Shown here: positions 51,976 to 60,333 of the stretch, piece after piece
Layout: each line of letters opens with the position of its first letter
Numbering within the stretch: the first letter of the stretch is position 1
Source: Salinilacustrithrix sp003476595
Lineage (GTDB): Bacteria > Actinomycetota > Acidimicrobiia > Acidimicrobiales > Salinilacustritrichaceae
Assembly: GCA_963972525.1 (NCBI GenBank)
Contig: CAXAUZ010000006.1
Location: forward strand, 130,670 to 194,669
Direction of reading: 5' to 3'
DNA length: 64,000 bases
Translations under genes and position numbers: made by a program
The notes under the pieces: generated by a model
Databases searched by the model: none
What the model saw: the letters and a program-made list of their open reading frames with translations, nothing else
What the model was told of the DNA's origin: nothing

Positions 51976-53754
51976 CTACGTTCGGCGGACCAGGTAGGCG
52001 GTCACTTCGCCGATGCTGTACTCACGGGAGTTGCCATCGACACGGGTGACCGCGACGACCAGGAACGAGTTGTCGGGCCCTGGCGAGATCGTCGCTCCCG
52101 GAGCGAACTCCGGCGGCAGCATCGGAAGGTCCACGTACTTCGGGGCCGAACTCCCGTCGATCAGGGCCACCTGGAGGTGTTGGCGCGGCGACGGGGTGGG
52201 ATCGTCGACGACCGCGCCCCGGACGGCGTCTGCCCATTCGGGGTGCTGCTGGGCGATCGCTTCCTTGAACTCATCACCGATGGTGACGAGCGTTTCCCCA
52301 GTATCGGGATCCACGAACGCCCGGCCGTCTCCGACAAGGGAGACGTTGTCGCCGGAGCCGACGAGGTCGTCGTAGGTGATCGACCACGAGCGCCCCGACG
52401 TCAGTTCGGTGAACGTTCCCCCTCCGGCGAGGGATCCCTGGAACTCGTAGGTGCCGTCGGTCCATGTGAACTGTGCCGTTGCCCATCCCCACTGCGCCTC
52501 GAGGTCTGCCTGCTCGGATGGGTCCTCGGGCGTCTTGTCCACAAGCACGGCGGCCGTGTCGTCGGTACGGGCGACGGCCACGCCGTTGGTCACGTCCATC
52601 CCGAGGAACGGGCCGTCCAAGGATCGCCCGCGCCTGACACCGTGACCGGACTCGGGCCCGTCGAGGAGCCACACGTCCGAGCCGCTGGTAGCCGACAACG
52701 ACGGCGGTCCTTCGCCGACGGGCACGGCCGACGGGTCGATTGCATCCACCCAGTTCCGGCCGTCGACCGTTGCGAGCACCGAGAGGTCGAGGGACCGGGC
52801 GACCAGAGCACGCCCGTTCGCCGACAGATCAGAAGCGTTCATGGCGGCCGGGGGCAGTTCGGCGCGGTCCCAGGACCGTGTGTCCGCCGACAGGTACAGC
52901 TCCCAGTCGTGTCCGTCGACGACCTCCATCCGCGTCTGGTCTTCGACGATCCGGTCGAGTTCGTCCTCTGTGAGACCAAGATCCAACGGCGAGCCAGCGA
53001 ACACTTCCCGGCCGTCGCTGCTCTGCGCGTGCAACGTGCGCGTCTCTGGGTCTACGTGGAAGCTGTAACCGCCCCCGGCACCATCGGGGTCGACGAGCTC
53101 TCGCACGAGGTCGTTCAGTCGCCGCGACGCAGCCATACCCGCAAGAGCTTCGTCGGTCGGCACCCGTACGGCGATGCCAAAGACGTCATCGAGGGCGACG
53201 GCCGTGACGGCCATGAGCGTCCGATCCGGGGCCCCGGCGATCCCCACGGTGTGACGCTCCCACGTCGAACCGTCCTGGGTCACTGCGGCGACCACCTCGC
53301 CAGCGTCGTCCACACCCACGACCATCAGATGATGGTCGTTCGCCACCAGCGCCCCGAAGGGAAGCGGGTCAACTGATCCAAGCGGAGACTCGACCGCCTG
53401 CCAGTCCTTGGCATCGTCGCTGGCGAACAGGCCACCGCCATCAGTCGCCACCGACCACCAGCGCTCCGCGAACCACACCGGGGCCTCACCGAAGTGCTCC
53501 ACCACGCCGACGCGTTGCAGCTCCCAGTCGCCGCCGTCCGTCGGCTCCTCCGCTGCCGTGTCGACCGTCGCCGACCGGTCATCGCTGAAGCCGACCCACG
53601 CAGCGATGACCGCGACCGCTGCAGCGACCGCCCCGACCAGGACGATGCGAGGCAGCCGTGCGCGTCTGCGACCCATCCGAGGCACGTCACGGGGCGGAAC
53701 AGCCTGCTCGGCGGCATCGGCATACCGCTGGAGTTCGTTGATCAGGTCAGGCAC
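51976..53754 (-). CDS. membrane-anchored sensor/anti-sigma-like protein with Asp-box-like repeats (cassette a)
   Basis: A 592-residue single-pass protein. A ~34-residue cytosolic start (MPDLINELQRYADAAEQAV, then an Arg-rich stretch) is followed by one membrane helix (about 36-54) and a large extracellular part. The ectodomain carries at least four S/T-x-D-x-x-W type repeats (DAKDWQAV, TQDGSTWERH, SADTRSWDRA, TVDGRNWVDA), suggesting a beta-propeller with Asp boxes. It lacks the zinc HxxxCxxC anti-sigma motif. GTG 53754 overlaps the upstream sigma gene by 8 nt, so they are coupled. Sequence and layout resemble 55139-56641. Confidence 0.75.
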   Translation of the reverse strand: MPDLINELQRYADAAEQAVPPRDVPRMGRRRARLPRIVLVGAVAAAVAVIAAWVGFSDDRSATVDTAAEEPTDGGDWELQRVGVVEHFGEAPVWFAERWWSVATDGGGLFASDDAKDWQAVESPLGSVDPLPFGALVANDHHLMVVGVDDAGEVVAAVTQDGSTWERHTVGIAGAPDRTLMAVTAVALDDVFGIAVRVPTDEALAGMAASRRLNDLVRELVDPDGAGGGYSFHVDPETRTLHAQSSDGREVFAGSPLDLGLTEDELDRIVEDQTRMEVVDGHDWELYLSADTRSWDRAELPPAAMNASDLSANGRALVARSLDLSVLATVDGRNWVDAIDPSAVPVGEGPPSLSATSGSDVWLLDGPESGHGVRRGRSLDGPFLGMDVTNGVAVARTDDTAAVLVDKTPEDPSEQADLEAQWGWATAQFTWTDGTYEFQGSLAGGGTFTELTSGRSWSITYDDLVGSGDNVSLVGDGRAFVDPDTGETLVTIGDEFKEAIAQQHPEWADAVRGAVVDDPTPSPRQHLQVALIDGSSAPKYVDLPMLPPEFAPGATISPGPDNSFLVVAVTRVDGNSREYSIGEVTAYLVRRT

Positions 53755-54196
53755 TGCAGTCCACCTCCAGGAGGGAACGGAGCTTCATCAGCGCTCGGCT
53801 GCCATGGGTAGCGACAGACGAGGCGGTGATGTCGAGGGCTTCTGCGACTTCGGCGTGGGTCCACTGGCAGGCGTGTACGAGCCAGATCACGGTGCGCTGT
53901 TGTTCAGGTAGTGACTGGAGAGCCGGTACGAGCTTCGGTTCCAGATCGGGTACGCCGAGGATCTCGGGTGGAGGAAGACACGCTTGCCGGCGCGACCTCG
54001 TCTTCGACTGGCCGACCCGAAACAGGTAACCGAGGGGCCGGTCCATCACGCGGATGCGGTCCCAGTGCTCCCAGGCGTAGGCGAGCGCCTCGGCGGCAGC
54101 ATCAGCTGCGCCGTCCACCCCGCGCGTCGCTATCAGCGCCCGGCGCAGACGCGGGTGCGCCTCAGCAGCAAAGTCGTCGAAATCGGTGTGGATCAT
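53747..54196 (-). CDS. small ECF-type sigma factor (cassette a)
   Basis: A 149-residue sigma-70-like protein. A degenerate region 2 (ALAYAWEHWDRIRVMDRPLGYLFRVGQSK) is joined to a clear region 4 helix-turn-helix (LPEQQRTVIWLVHACQWTHAEVAEALDITASSVATHGSRALMKLRSLL). ATG 54196 with a GGTGAGG site is preferred over the in-frame TTG at 54211. It is similar throughout to the sigma factor at 56798-57253 (shared PxGYLxRVGQSxxRxRR and VLGxPDxEP blocks). The downstream membrane protein overlaps its end and likely controls it. Targets unknown. Confidence 0.8.
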   Translation of the reverse strand: MIHTDFDDFAAEAHPRLRRALIATRGVDGAADAAAEALAYAWEHWDRIRVMDRPLGYLFRVGQSKTRSRRQACLPPPEILGVPDLEPKLVPALQSLPEQQRTVIWLVHACQWTHAEVAEALDITASSVATHGSRALMKLRSLLEVDCSA

Positions 54197-54211
54197 GTCA
54201 GCCTCACCCAA

Positions 54212-54606
54212 GTAACCGACGAGTGCCCGTGTCGCGCTACAGCAAGTGCGCGAGCGTCATCGACGCCGAACGGAAGTGCCTCCGCATGGCGGCCGTTTCA
54301 GAGGCCAAGCCCACGAGATCGACTTGCGGGGTCACCCGACAGAATCAAGCCGGAAGCCTCAGATGCTGCCCGCTCGTATCACCGGCACCGCTCCCGACCG
54401 CGTGATCGGAGTACTGCATTGCGACGCGCTCTGCATCGGCAGTCCGTGCCGGCTACCGGCGCTTTGGGGCCGACATCCATCGACTGCTGCTGCCAGGAAC
54501 AAATGAACGCAGCTTGAGGGATGCGTCTCTGGGCCGACGGGGTGGACTGGTAGAGGTGGTGGCGCGGATTTCGGAACCGATCGGGCGCCTGGGGGTTCTA
54601 GACAAC
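54212..54606. other. gap between divergent sigma cassettes a and b
   Basis: About 395 bp between two divergent sigma genes. A TTACTT/TACTTG stretch on the minus strand (about 54210-54217) may be the -10 of cassette a. An open frame at 54246-54506 (plus) gives an Arg/Pro/His-rich, non-globular-looking product and is not supported as a gene. No RNA gene or repeat is seen. Confidence 0.4.
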
Positions 54607-55149
54607 ATGAGGGCGGATCGGGCAGCGACGGCGACTGGCGGTGTCGACTCGCAACCGTCAGGTCACCCCTCGTCCGGTGCAGGTCTGGAGTTCTCGGACT
54701 TCCACCGGACCCACAGGGACCGGTTGGCCGCAGCGTTGGCTGTCACATGCGGAAATCTCGCGCTGGGGCAGGACGCTGCGGACGAGGCGCTGGCTCGCGC
54801 TCTCGCGCACTGGCCCGAGGTGCGGCACACGTCGAACCCCGCCGGATGGACCTACCGCGTCGGGTTGAACTGGACCCGGAACCTGTTGCGGCGGCGTCGA
54901 CGGGAAGACCTGCTCGCCCGACTCCCGGAACTTGCCGACACAGACCCGACGGTGGACATCGACGTAGGTGAAGCGCTCGACCGCCTCGACATCGAGCACC
55001 GCACCGTGGTCGTGATGCGGCACCTGATCGGGTGTTCCACCGCCGAGACCGCCGAGTACCTCGGCGTTGCGGAGGGCACCGTCAAGAGCCGCCTCGCTCG
55101 CGCACTCGACCGGCTCCGAGCCGACCTGGGGGACAGTCATGGATCATGA
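54607..55149 (+). CDS. ECF-type sigma factor (cassette b)
   Basis: A 180-residue ECF sigma factor (SigE/SigL-like size). Region 2 spans residues ~30-95 (FSDFHRTHRDRLAAALAV, DEALARALAHWPEV, AGWTYRVGLNWTRNLLRRRRR). Region 4 spans ~115-170 (IEHRTVVVMRHLIGCSTAETAEYLGVAEGTVKSRLARALDRLR). It is the most canonical of the three small sigma factors here. ATG 54607 is chosen for its fit to the family start. It overlaps the following membrane protein by 11 nt. Its own regulon is unknown; autoregulation is common for this class. Confidence 0.88.
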   Translation: MRADRAATATGGVDSQPSGHPSSGAGLEFSDFHRTHRDRLAAALAVTCGNLALGQDAADEALARALAHWPEVRHTSNPAGWTYRVGLNWTRNLLRRRRREDLLARLPELADTDPTVDIDVGEALDRLDIEHRTVVVMRHLIGCSTAETAEYLGVAEGTVKSRLARALDRLRADLGDSHGS

Positions 55150-56641
55150 GCCCGACGCCGTCACCGAACGAGTCGAACGGCACCTTCAAGGCCTCACAAA
55201 GGCCATGTCGGTCACCGCTGAGCCCTCGGAAGCACCATCGAGCCGCAACGGGTCACGGCGCGTCCTCGCGTCGGTTGTCGTGATCGCTGTCGTCGCCATC
55301 GCGGCAGGGGCGATCTGGAGCGCGCAGCGAGAGCAGCCCGTTGCCCTCGACACCGCTGTCGATCCGGCCGGAGAAGGCTGCTTGGAGGGAGGTGCCGCCG
55401 CCGGCGACCCGGCTCCGACGCAAGTCCCCGACAGCGTGACGATGCTCGGCGAGCGCAGCTCTGACCCGGCACAACCTCGACCGGTGCCGTGGGGCGGGGA
55501 GCTTTGGTCGAGTTCGACTGACGAGGCGACCGGGACACGGACCCTGGCCCGGTCCGTCGACGGTGTGAACTGGACTCCTGCTGACCTCGACCTCGATGCG
55601 ACGCTCGGCTTGTGGGTCACAGTGCGCGGCGACTGCCTCGTTGCGGTCGCAAGTTCAGCCACCGAGGTCGTGGCAGCGTCAACCGTTGACGGCCAGACGT
55701 GGAACACCGCTCAGGTCCTGGACCGCCCGTTCGTGTTCTCCCGACTCCAAGCCAGCGCAACCCACGTGTTCGCGCTCGTCGACACAACACCGATCCCACC
55801 CAACCCGGACCCGCTCGTCGACGAGTTCAACCGCCGGCTCACCGAACGGTTCGGCGCATTCAACGGCTTCTCCCTGACCCGACAGGCCGACGGGACCTAC
55901 GCAACGACGGTCACCGCCAACGACATCGCCATCTTCGAGGGCACACTCGAAGAACTCGGTGCGGACGCCGCCACCATCGACGCGCTCACCGTCGCCCCCG
56001 ACCTCTCCGAAGCCCCAGCTACCGAGCCCAGCTCGGCCCCCACATCGGCGGCCGTTGACGTGTTCGTCACCGCCGACGCCGCCGCCTGGAACCGGACAAC
56101 AATCGACCTTCCCGGAATGCCCATCGGCGACACCAACCTGGGCCTCGTCGTGCCGACCGACGACGGCGTACGGGTCAGCGCGGACGGCGCCTCCTGGGAG
56201 ACCCTGGCCATCCCGGGTAGCAACTTCGTCCGCACGCTCATCGACACCGACACGGGCACCTGGGCGGTCACCGGCGCTGACGTCTACCGAGCCGACAACT
56301 CCGAGGACGCCTTCCATCGCATCCCTCTCGACGTTGACCTCGGCGAAGCCGTCGATCTCGCCGCTGCGCCCGGCTCAGCAGCGATCCTGATCCGCGGTAC
56401 CGGAACGCTGGCACCCATGCCGCGAGTGGAGCTGGTCGAAGAAGACGCAACCATCGACCTCCGGATCCCACTTCCACCGGATTCCCAACCGTACGGCTGG
56501 TCCCTCCTCGCCCGACCCGACGGCTCGTACCTCGTCGCCTCAGCAGTCGACCTGCCCGGCCCGGACCACCCAGGGGAGATCGCCTCCGACGAAGCGAACG
56601 AACCAGGCACCTGGGTTCTATTCGAGGTTTCCCACCAGTGA
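55139..56641 (+). CDS. membrane-anchored sensor/anti-sigma-like protein with Asp-box-like repeats (cassette b)
   Basis: A 500-residue single-pass protein: ~40 cytosolic residues (MDHEPDAVTERVERHLQGLTKAM), a membrane helix near 43-62 (VLASVVVIAVVAIAAGAIWSA), and a large extracellular domain with repeats SVDGVNWTPA, TVDGQTWNTA, TADAAAWNRT and SADGASWETL. A middle segment (LVDEFNRRLTERFGAFNGFSL...EGTLEELGADAATIDAL) matches the corresponding segment of 51976-53754, so the two are paralogs. The ATG lies 11 nt inside the sigma gene. Its role as the sigma factor's partner or sensor is inferred from coupling and topology. Confidence 0.75.
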   Translation: MDHEPDAVTERVERHLQGLTKAMSVTAEPSEAPSSRNGSRRVLASVVVIAVVAIAAGAIWSAQREQPVALDTAVDPAGEGCLEGGAAAGDPAPTQVPDSVTMLGERSSDPAQPRPVPWGGELWSSSTDEATGTRTLARSVDGVNWTPADLDLDATLGLWVTVRGDCLVAVASSATEVVAASTVDGQTWNTAQVLDRPFVFSRLQASATHVFALVDTTPIPPNPDPLVDEFNRRLTERFGAFNGFSLTRQADGTYATTVTANDIAIFEGTLEELGADAATIDALTVAPDLSEAPATEPSSAPTSAAVDVFVTADAAAWNRTTIDLPGMPIGDTNLGLVVPTDDGVRVSADGASWETLAIPGSNFVRTLIDTDTGTWAVTGADVYRADNSEDAFHRIPLDVDLGEAVDLAAAPGSAAILIRGTGTLAPMPRVELVEEDATIDLRIPLPPDSQPYGWSLLARPDGSYLVASAVDLPGPDHPGEIASDEANEPGTWVLFEVSHQ

Positions 56642-56797
56642 GGAGGCCCGAAGAACCGGCAACCGGCGATCGGTGCGGCTCCGATCCGGTTGGTGATCGC
56701 TGGAGCCACCGACCATCGGCTCGGGATTCGGGACTAGCTCCAGCTCCTGACCCCCTTGGTGTCGTACAAGCGAACGGTTCGAGGCTCTACTAGGGCA

Positions 56798-57253
56798 GTG
56801 GATGCTTTCGACGAGTTGATCGCCGGGCTTCGTCCCGGGCTCGCCCGAGCGTTCGCAGCTGCCTACGGGCGGGACCGGGGCGAGGACGCGCTGGCGGAGG
56901 CGCTGGCATGGGCCTACGAGCACCGGTCTCGTCTGCTCGGTATGGAGAACCCGGGCGGGTACCTGTACCGGGTCGGCCAGTCGCGCTCCCGCGGCCGACG
57001 CGACAGCGGCCATGCGTTCCCTGCTCCGTCGGTGCTGGGACTGCCGGACGTGGAGCCGGGGCTGCCGGATGCACTTGCCACGTTGTCTGACCGTCAGCGT
57101 GCGTGCTTGGCCCTTGTGGTCGTCGACGAGTGGACGTACGAGGAAGTCGCAGAGCTTCTCGGGATCAAGCGTTCATCGGTCCAGTCGCATGTCGAGCGAG
57201 CACTGCACAAGCTGAGGAAAGGACTGGGGGTGGACCAGCATGCTGACGTCTGA
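56798..57253 (+). CDS. small ECF-type sigma factor (cassette c)
   Basis: A 151-residue paralog of the sigma factor at 53747-54196: region 2-like (ALAEALAWAYEHRSRLLGMENPGGYLYRVGQSR) and region 4 (LSDRQRACLALVVVDEWTYEEVAELLGIKRSSVQSHVERALHKLRKGL). GTG 56798 gives the best family alignment; GTG 56759 and TTG 56756 are in-frame alternatives. It overlaps the downstream META-like membrane gene by 14 nt. It lies 156 nt after cassette b in the same direction. Confidence 0.8.
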   Translation: MDAFDELIAGLRPGLARAFAAAYGRDRGEDALAEALAWAYEHRSRLLGMENPGGYLYRVGQSRSRGRRDSGHAFPAPSVLGLPDVEPGLPDALATLSDRQRACLALVVVDEWTYEEVAELLGIKRSSVQSHVERALHKLRKGLGVDQHADV

Positions 57254-59177
57254 CGAGCAAACCGATGACCTTCGGCGGTACCTGACGTCGTTGACCGAGG
57301 CGGTCGACACCGGTGTTGCGTGCAGGCAGCTGGACGCGAGCGGTGCCGGACGGCGTCGCTGGTCCGTGATGGCTGGTGCGGCTACTGCGGTTCTTGCTGT
57401 CGCTGCGCTCGTCGTGGGCGGGTTCGAGCTCGGCGACGGCGGCGACGGCCAGTCCGTGACGGTCGCCGGCCCTGACGGGGCCCGGTCCGCCGGCGAGGTC
57501 GACGGGCTGTGGCGTGTCGTCGCGACCGTCAACGATGGCGAACGGCAGTCGGCCGAGGGCACAGCGAACCTGCGCTTCGACGGCGACCGCGTGCGCGGGG
57601 ACGACGGGTGCAACAACCGCATGGAGGCGAGGCTGGAGGACGGAGCCATCGTCGGGCCAAGCGTCCGTACGCAGGTCGCTTGCCCGAACGAAGCCGCAGT
57701 CAAGGAGGCAGAACTGTTCTGGACGGCACTGGGGCAACCCGTGGACGTCCAGGATGCCGAGCTGTGGCTGGTCGACGGAGACGGCGACGGACTCGTGTTT
57801 GCGCGGGTTGACGAGGGCCGGGAGGTGCCCGCAGCGGCGGAGCCGACCGTGACGGTTGCCGTGGACGGTTTCGGGCCGGTTGAGGCGACCGTGTCGCCTC
57901 TCACCGTCTCGGAACAGGGGTGGCTGGAACACACGGTCACGCTGACGAACACCGGCACCGAGACCGTGCACCTCCAGGACTTCCGGACCGGCACGATGCT
58001 CGGCGACCGGCAGGTCGCCGTGGCCACGGACGGCTGCGGGCACGGCTCCTCCAGCGACGAGCCCGTGATGATGGGCTGCAACCGCGACTACCGACCCGTG
58101 ACCATCGAGGCCGGCGGTACGCACACCTTCACGGTCACGCTGTGGCGGGACCTCGCCGGCATGAACCCGGTCGGCGAGGGAACCTACGAATGGTCGTGGT
58201 CCGTCGACCGTCGCGACACACCCTTCGACGACCCTGACCAGACCGGCACCACTGGAACCCTGATCCTCACCTACAAGGATCTCGGCTCGACCAGCGGGTC
58301 GACCGGCTCGGACCAAGCTGGAACCGATGCAGCGGGAGGGGTGGACGGCCCGGTTCTGTACGGACCCGAGACCCACCTGGACCGGACCGAGCTCGCCAAG
58401 CTGACGGGCGTGCTCGGGATCGAGGACGGCTGCCTGTACCTCCAGCCGCCGCCCAACGTCCGGGATCCGCTCCAGGAGCCGCTGGTCTGGCCCTACGGCA
58501 CGACCTGGCAGAACGACCCTGCCGGCGTGCGTCTCGCCGACAGCAGGTTCTTGCCTGTCGGCGCCTTGTTCACCGCAGCCGGCGGCATGCACAGCGCTGA
58601 CCGCCTGGTCGACCTCGGACACGCCCCGGCAGTCGCCGAGCGCGCCCAGAGCTGCGCTCGCGGGGACATCAGCGAGATCGCCTACATCCAAGGAGAGGTG
58701 ACGATCATCGACTCGGGTGCCTCCGCAGGCATCAGCGTTGCCCACGCGGAGAACATGGTGAGGGCCTTCCTCGACTTCGCCGACCAGCCGAGCGCAGACG
58801 CCGCAGAACGGCTGCCGTTCGCCGACCAAGTCCAGCTCGGCTTGGGACGCGATCTTCACCAAAGCCGTAGCGCTGCAGAGCTCGCTGACCCTTCGGCCTG
58901 GGCCATCGACGAGGAGTACTTCCGTGCCGCCACCGGTCCCTTCTCAGCTCTCGACATGGCCGCCGGATCCCAAGACACCGTCGTGTCCTTGGGCGAACAC
59001 ACCCACTGTGCGAGCCCGCCGGTACCCCCGCCCGCCGACGTCGCCGCCCTCGCCCGCATCAGCGTCCAATCCGACCCGGAACGAATCGACAGCTGCCTCC
59101 AGTGGTGGACCGTGGACTTCTTCGTCAATGAGACCGGCGACATCGAAGCGGTGACACTCGACTTCTGGGAACCCTGA
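57240..59177 (+). CDS. membrane-anchored sensor/anti-sigma-like protein with META-like ectodomain (cassette c)
   Basis: A 645-residue single-pass protein. A ~40-residue cytosolic start (MLTSDEQTDDLRRYLTSLTEAVDTG) is followed by a membrane helix near 42-62. Extracellularly a META/HslJ-like domain runs over ~82-190 (LWRVVATVNDGERQ, DDGCNNRMEARLEDG, AVKEAELFWTAL). Then come a beta-sandwich region (SEQGWLEHTVTLTNTGTETVHL) and a C-terminal domain of unknown type. The start overlaps sigma c by 14 nt. It has the cassette a/b layout but unrelated ectodomains, so the sensed signal probably differs. Confidence 0.75.
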   Translation: MLTSDEQTDDLRRYLTSLTEAVDTGVACRQLDASGAGRRRWSVMAGAATAVLAVAALVVGGFELGDGGDGQSVTVAGPDGARSAGEVDGLWRVVATVNDGERQSAEGTANLRFDGDRVRGDDGCNNRMEARLEDGAIVGPSVRTQVACPNEAAVKEAELFWTALGQPVDVQDAELWLVDGDGDGLVFARVDEGREVPAAAEPTVTVAVDGFGPVEATVSPLTVSEQGWLEHTVTLTNTGTETVHLQDFRTGTMLGDRQVAVATDGCGHGSSSDEPVMMGCNRDYRPVTIEAGGTHTFTVTLWRDLAGMNPVGEGTYEWSWSVDRRDTPFDDPDQTGTTGTLILTYKDLGSTSGSTGSDQAGTDAAGGVDGPVLYGPETHLDRTELAKLTGVLGIEDGCLYLQPPPNVRDPLQEPLVWPYGTTWQNDPAGVRLADSRFLPVGALFTAAGGMHSADRLVDLGHAPAVAERAQSCARGDISEIAYIQGEVTIIDSGASAGISVAHAENMVRAFLDFADQPSADAAERLPFADQVQLGLGRDLHQSRSAAELADPSAWAIDEEYFRAATGPFSALDMAAGSQDTVVSLGEHTHCASPPVPPPADVAALARISVQSDPERIDSCLQWWTVDFFVNETGDIEAVTLDFWEP

Positions 59178-59370
59178 CCCACCAACAACTGCCAGCTCGT
59201 GTAGCGAATCGGTCAGCCGTACTGGTCGATCGGACCCGGTCGTGCCAACGCGGGTTCGGGCTCAGCGGGTTGAGCGCCAATCGGTGCGGGAGGTCGACGT
59301 CCCACGAGTCGGTCCGGTATGCCGAGTGGGCGGGAACCGTGGGCACTGTCGGCGACGTCGGATCCTTGTG

Positions 59371-60285
59371 GTGAGCGAGCGACAGTCGGACGGCGGCGAA
59401 CGACGGGTCTGGCCCGGCCAGGCCCGCCAACCGATCGCGATGATCATCGGAGTCGTTCTCGTCCTTGCGCTCGCAGCCACTGGATGCGGCGACGGGAAAG
59501 ACCAGACGGTGGCGGCTGACGAGAGCGACGTTCCTGCGGCATCGGTGCCGGAGTCGAACGACGCCGCGTCCGGAATCGTCCGGGTCAGACTCGAACCGGT
59601 CGAGGGCTTCTTCGTCGAGGGCTTCGAGATCGGGCTCCGCTTCGAGACCGGCGAGGGGACGCTCATCGCAGCGACGCTGTGGTCCGACTTCGTCCGATCG
59701 ACGGGGAAGACGGACATCGACGCCTTCTACGACAGCGTGCTCAGCCAGCCGGTCCCGGCCGGGACGGTACGTGTGGCGGCCAAGGTGAACATCGGGACGG
59801 GGCCCGCTCCGGAGGTGCCCGACCTGGACGGTGAGCTGCCATGCGAGCTGGTCATCGAGGTCGGCTCCGAGGGCGAGACCATCGTGGAGGTGACCTTCGA
59901 CGGTTCCGATGACTGCCTCCGGATCCTCGACGGGTCCGGCGGCTCACGAGACGAGCCGGCGACAACCGGATCGACCTCGACCAGCACGACGGCTTCGACC
60001 GTCCCGCCAGGTCCGCCGTCACTGGAGGTGGGCACGACCCACTACGTCGACGTGGACCTCGAGTGTCAGGCCTTCGAGCTCGGGGGCATCTGGGTCCTGG
60101 CTGAGGGTGACACCTCGACCTGGCAGCCGCCCGGTGAACGGCACGAGGGCGGGATGTTCACCATCGAAGGTCCCGGTCGGGGTCGCTTCGTCGGAGACGC
60201 CCGAGGCGAGAAGGCCGCCACGTTCGAGCGGGTCGATGACGCGGTCGACCCGGCGTGTGTTCCGCTGCCCCGGCCGACGTCCTGA
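59371..60285 (+). CDS. hypothetical lipoprotein
   Basis: A 304-residue protein starting at GTG 59371 (MSERQSDGGERRVW). The signal peptide MIIGVVLVLALAATGC predicts lipidation at Cys39. Two beta-rich acidic regions are joined by a Ser/Thr-rich linker (TTGSTSTSTTASTVPPG). GTG 59368 and an upstream frame to 59242 are alternatives; the upstream residues look non-coding. I recognise no family. Convergent with the AAA ATPase gene. Confidence 0.6.
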   Translation: MSERQSDGGERRVWPGQARQPIAMIIGVVLVLALAATGCGDGKDQTVAADESDVPAASVPESNDAASGIVRVRLEPVEGFFVEGFEIGLRFETGEGTLIAATLWSDFVRSTGKTDIDAFYDSVLSQPVPAGTVRVAAKVNIGTGPAPEVPDLDGELPCELVIEVGSEGETIVEVTFDGSDDCLRILDGSGGSRDEPATTGSTSTSTTASTVPPGPPSLEVGTTHYVDVDLECQAFELGGIWVLAEGDTSTWQPPGERHEGGMFTIEGPGRGRFVGDARGEKAATFERVDDAVDPACVPLPRPTS

Positions 60286-60333
60286 TCGCGCAGAGGCCAG
60301 TCACCGCCGCCGACCCGTTCGTCGGTCGTGTGT

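Noticed and set aside
54246..54506. 86-codon open frame between sigma cassettes a and b
   Set aside because: No ribosome site or -10 at proper distance, and an Arg/Pro/His-rich composition typical of chance frames.
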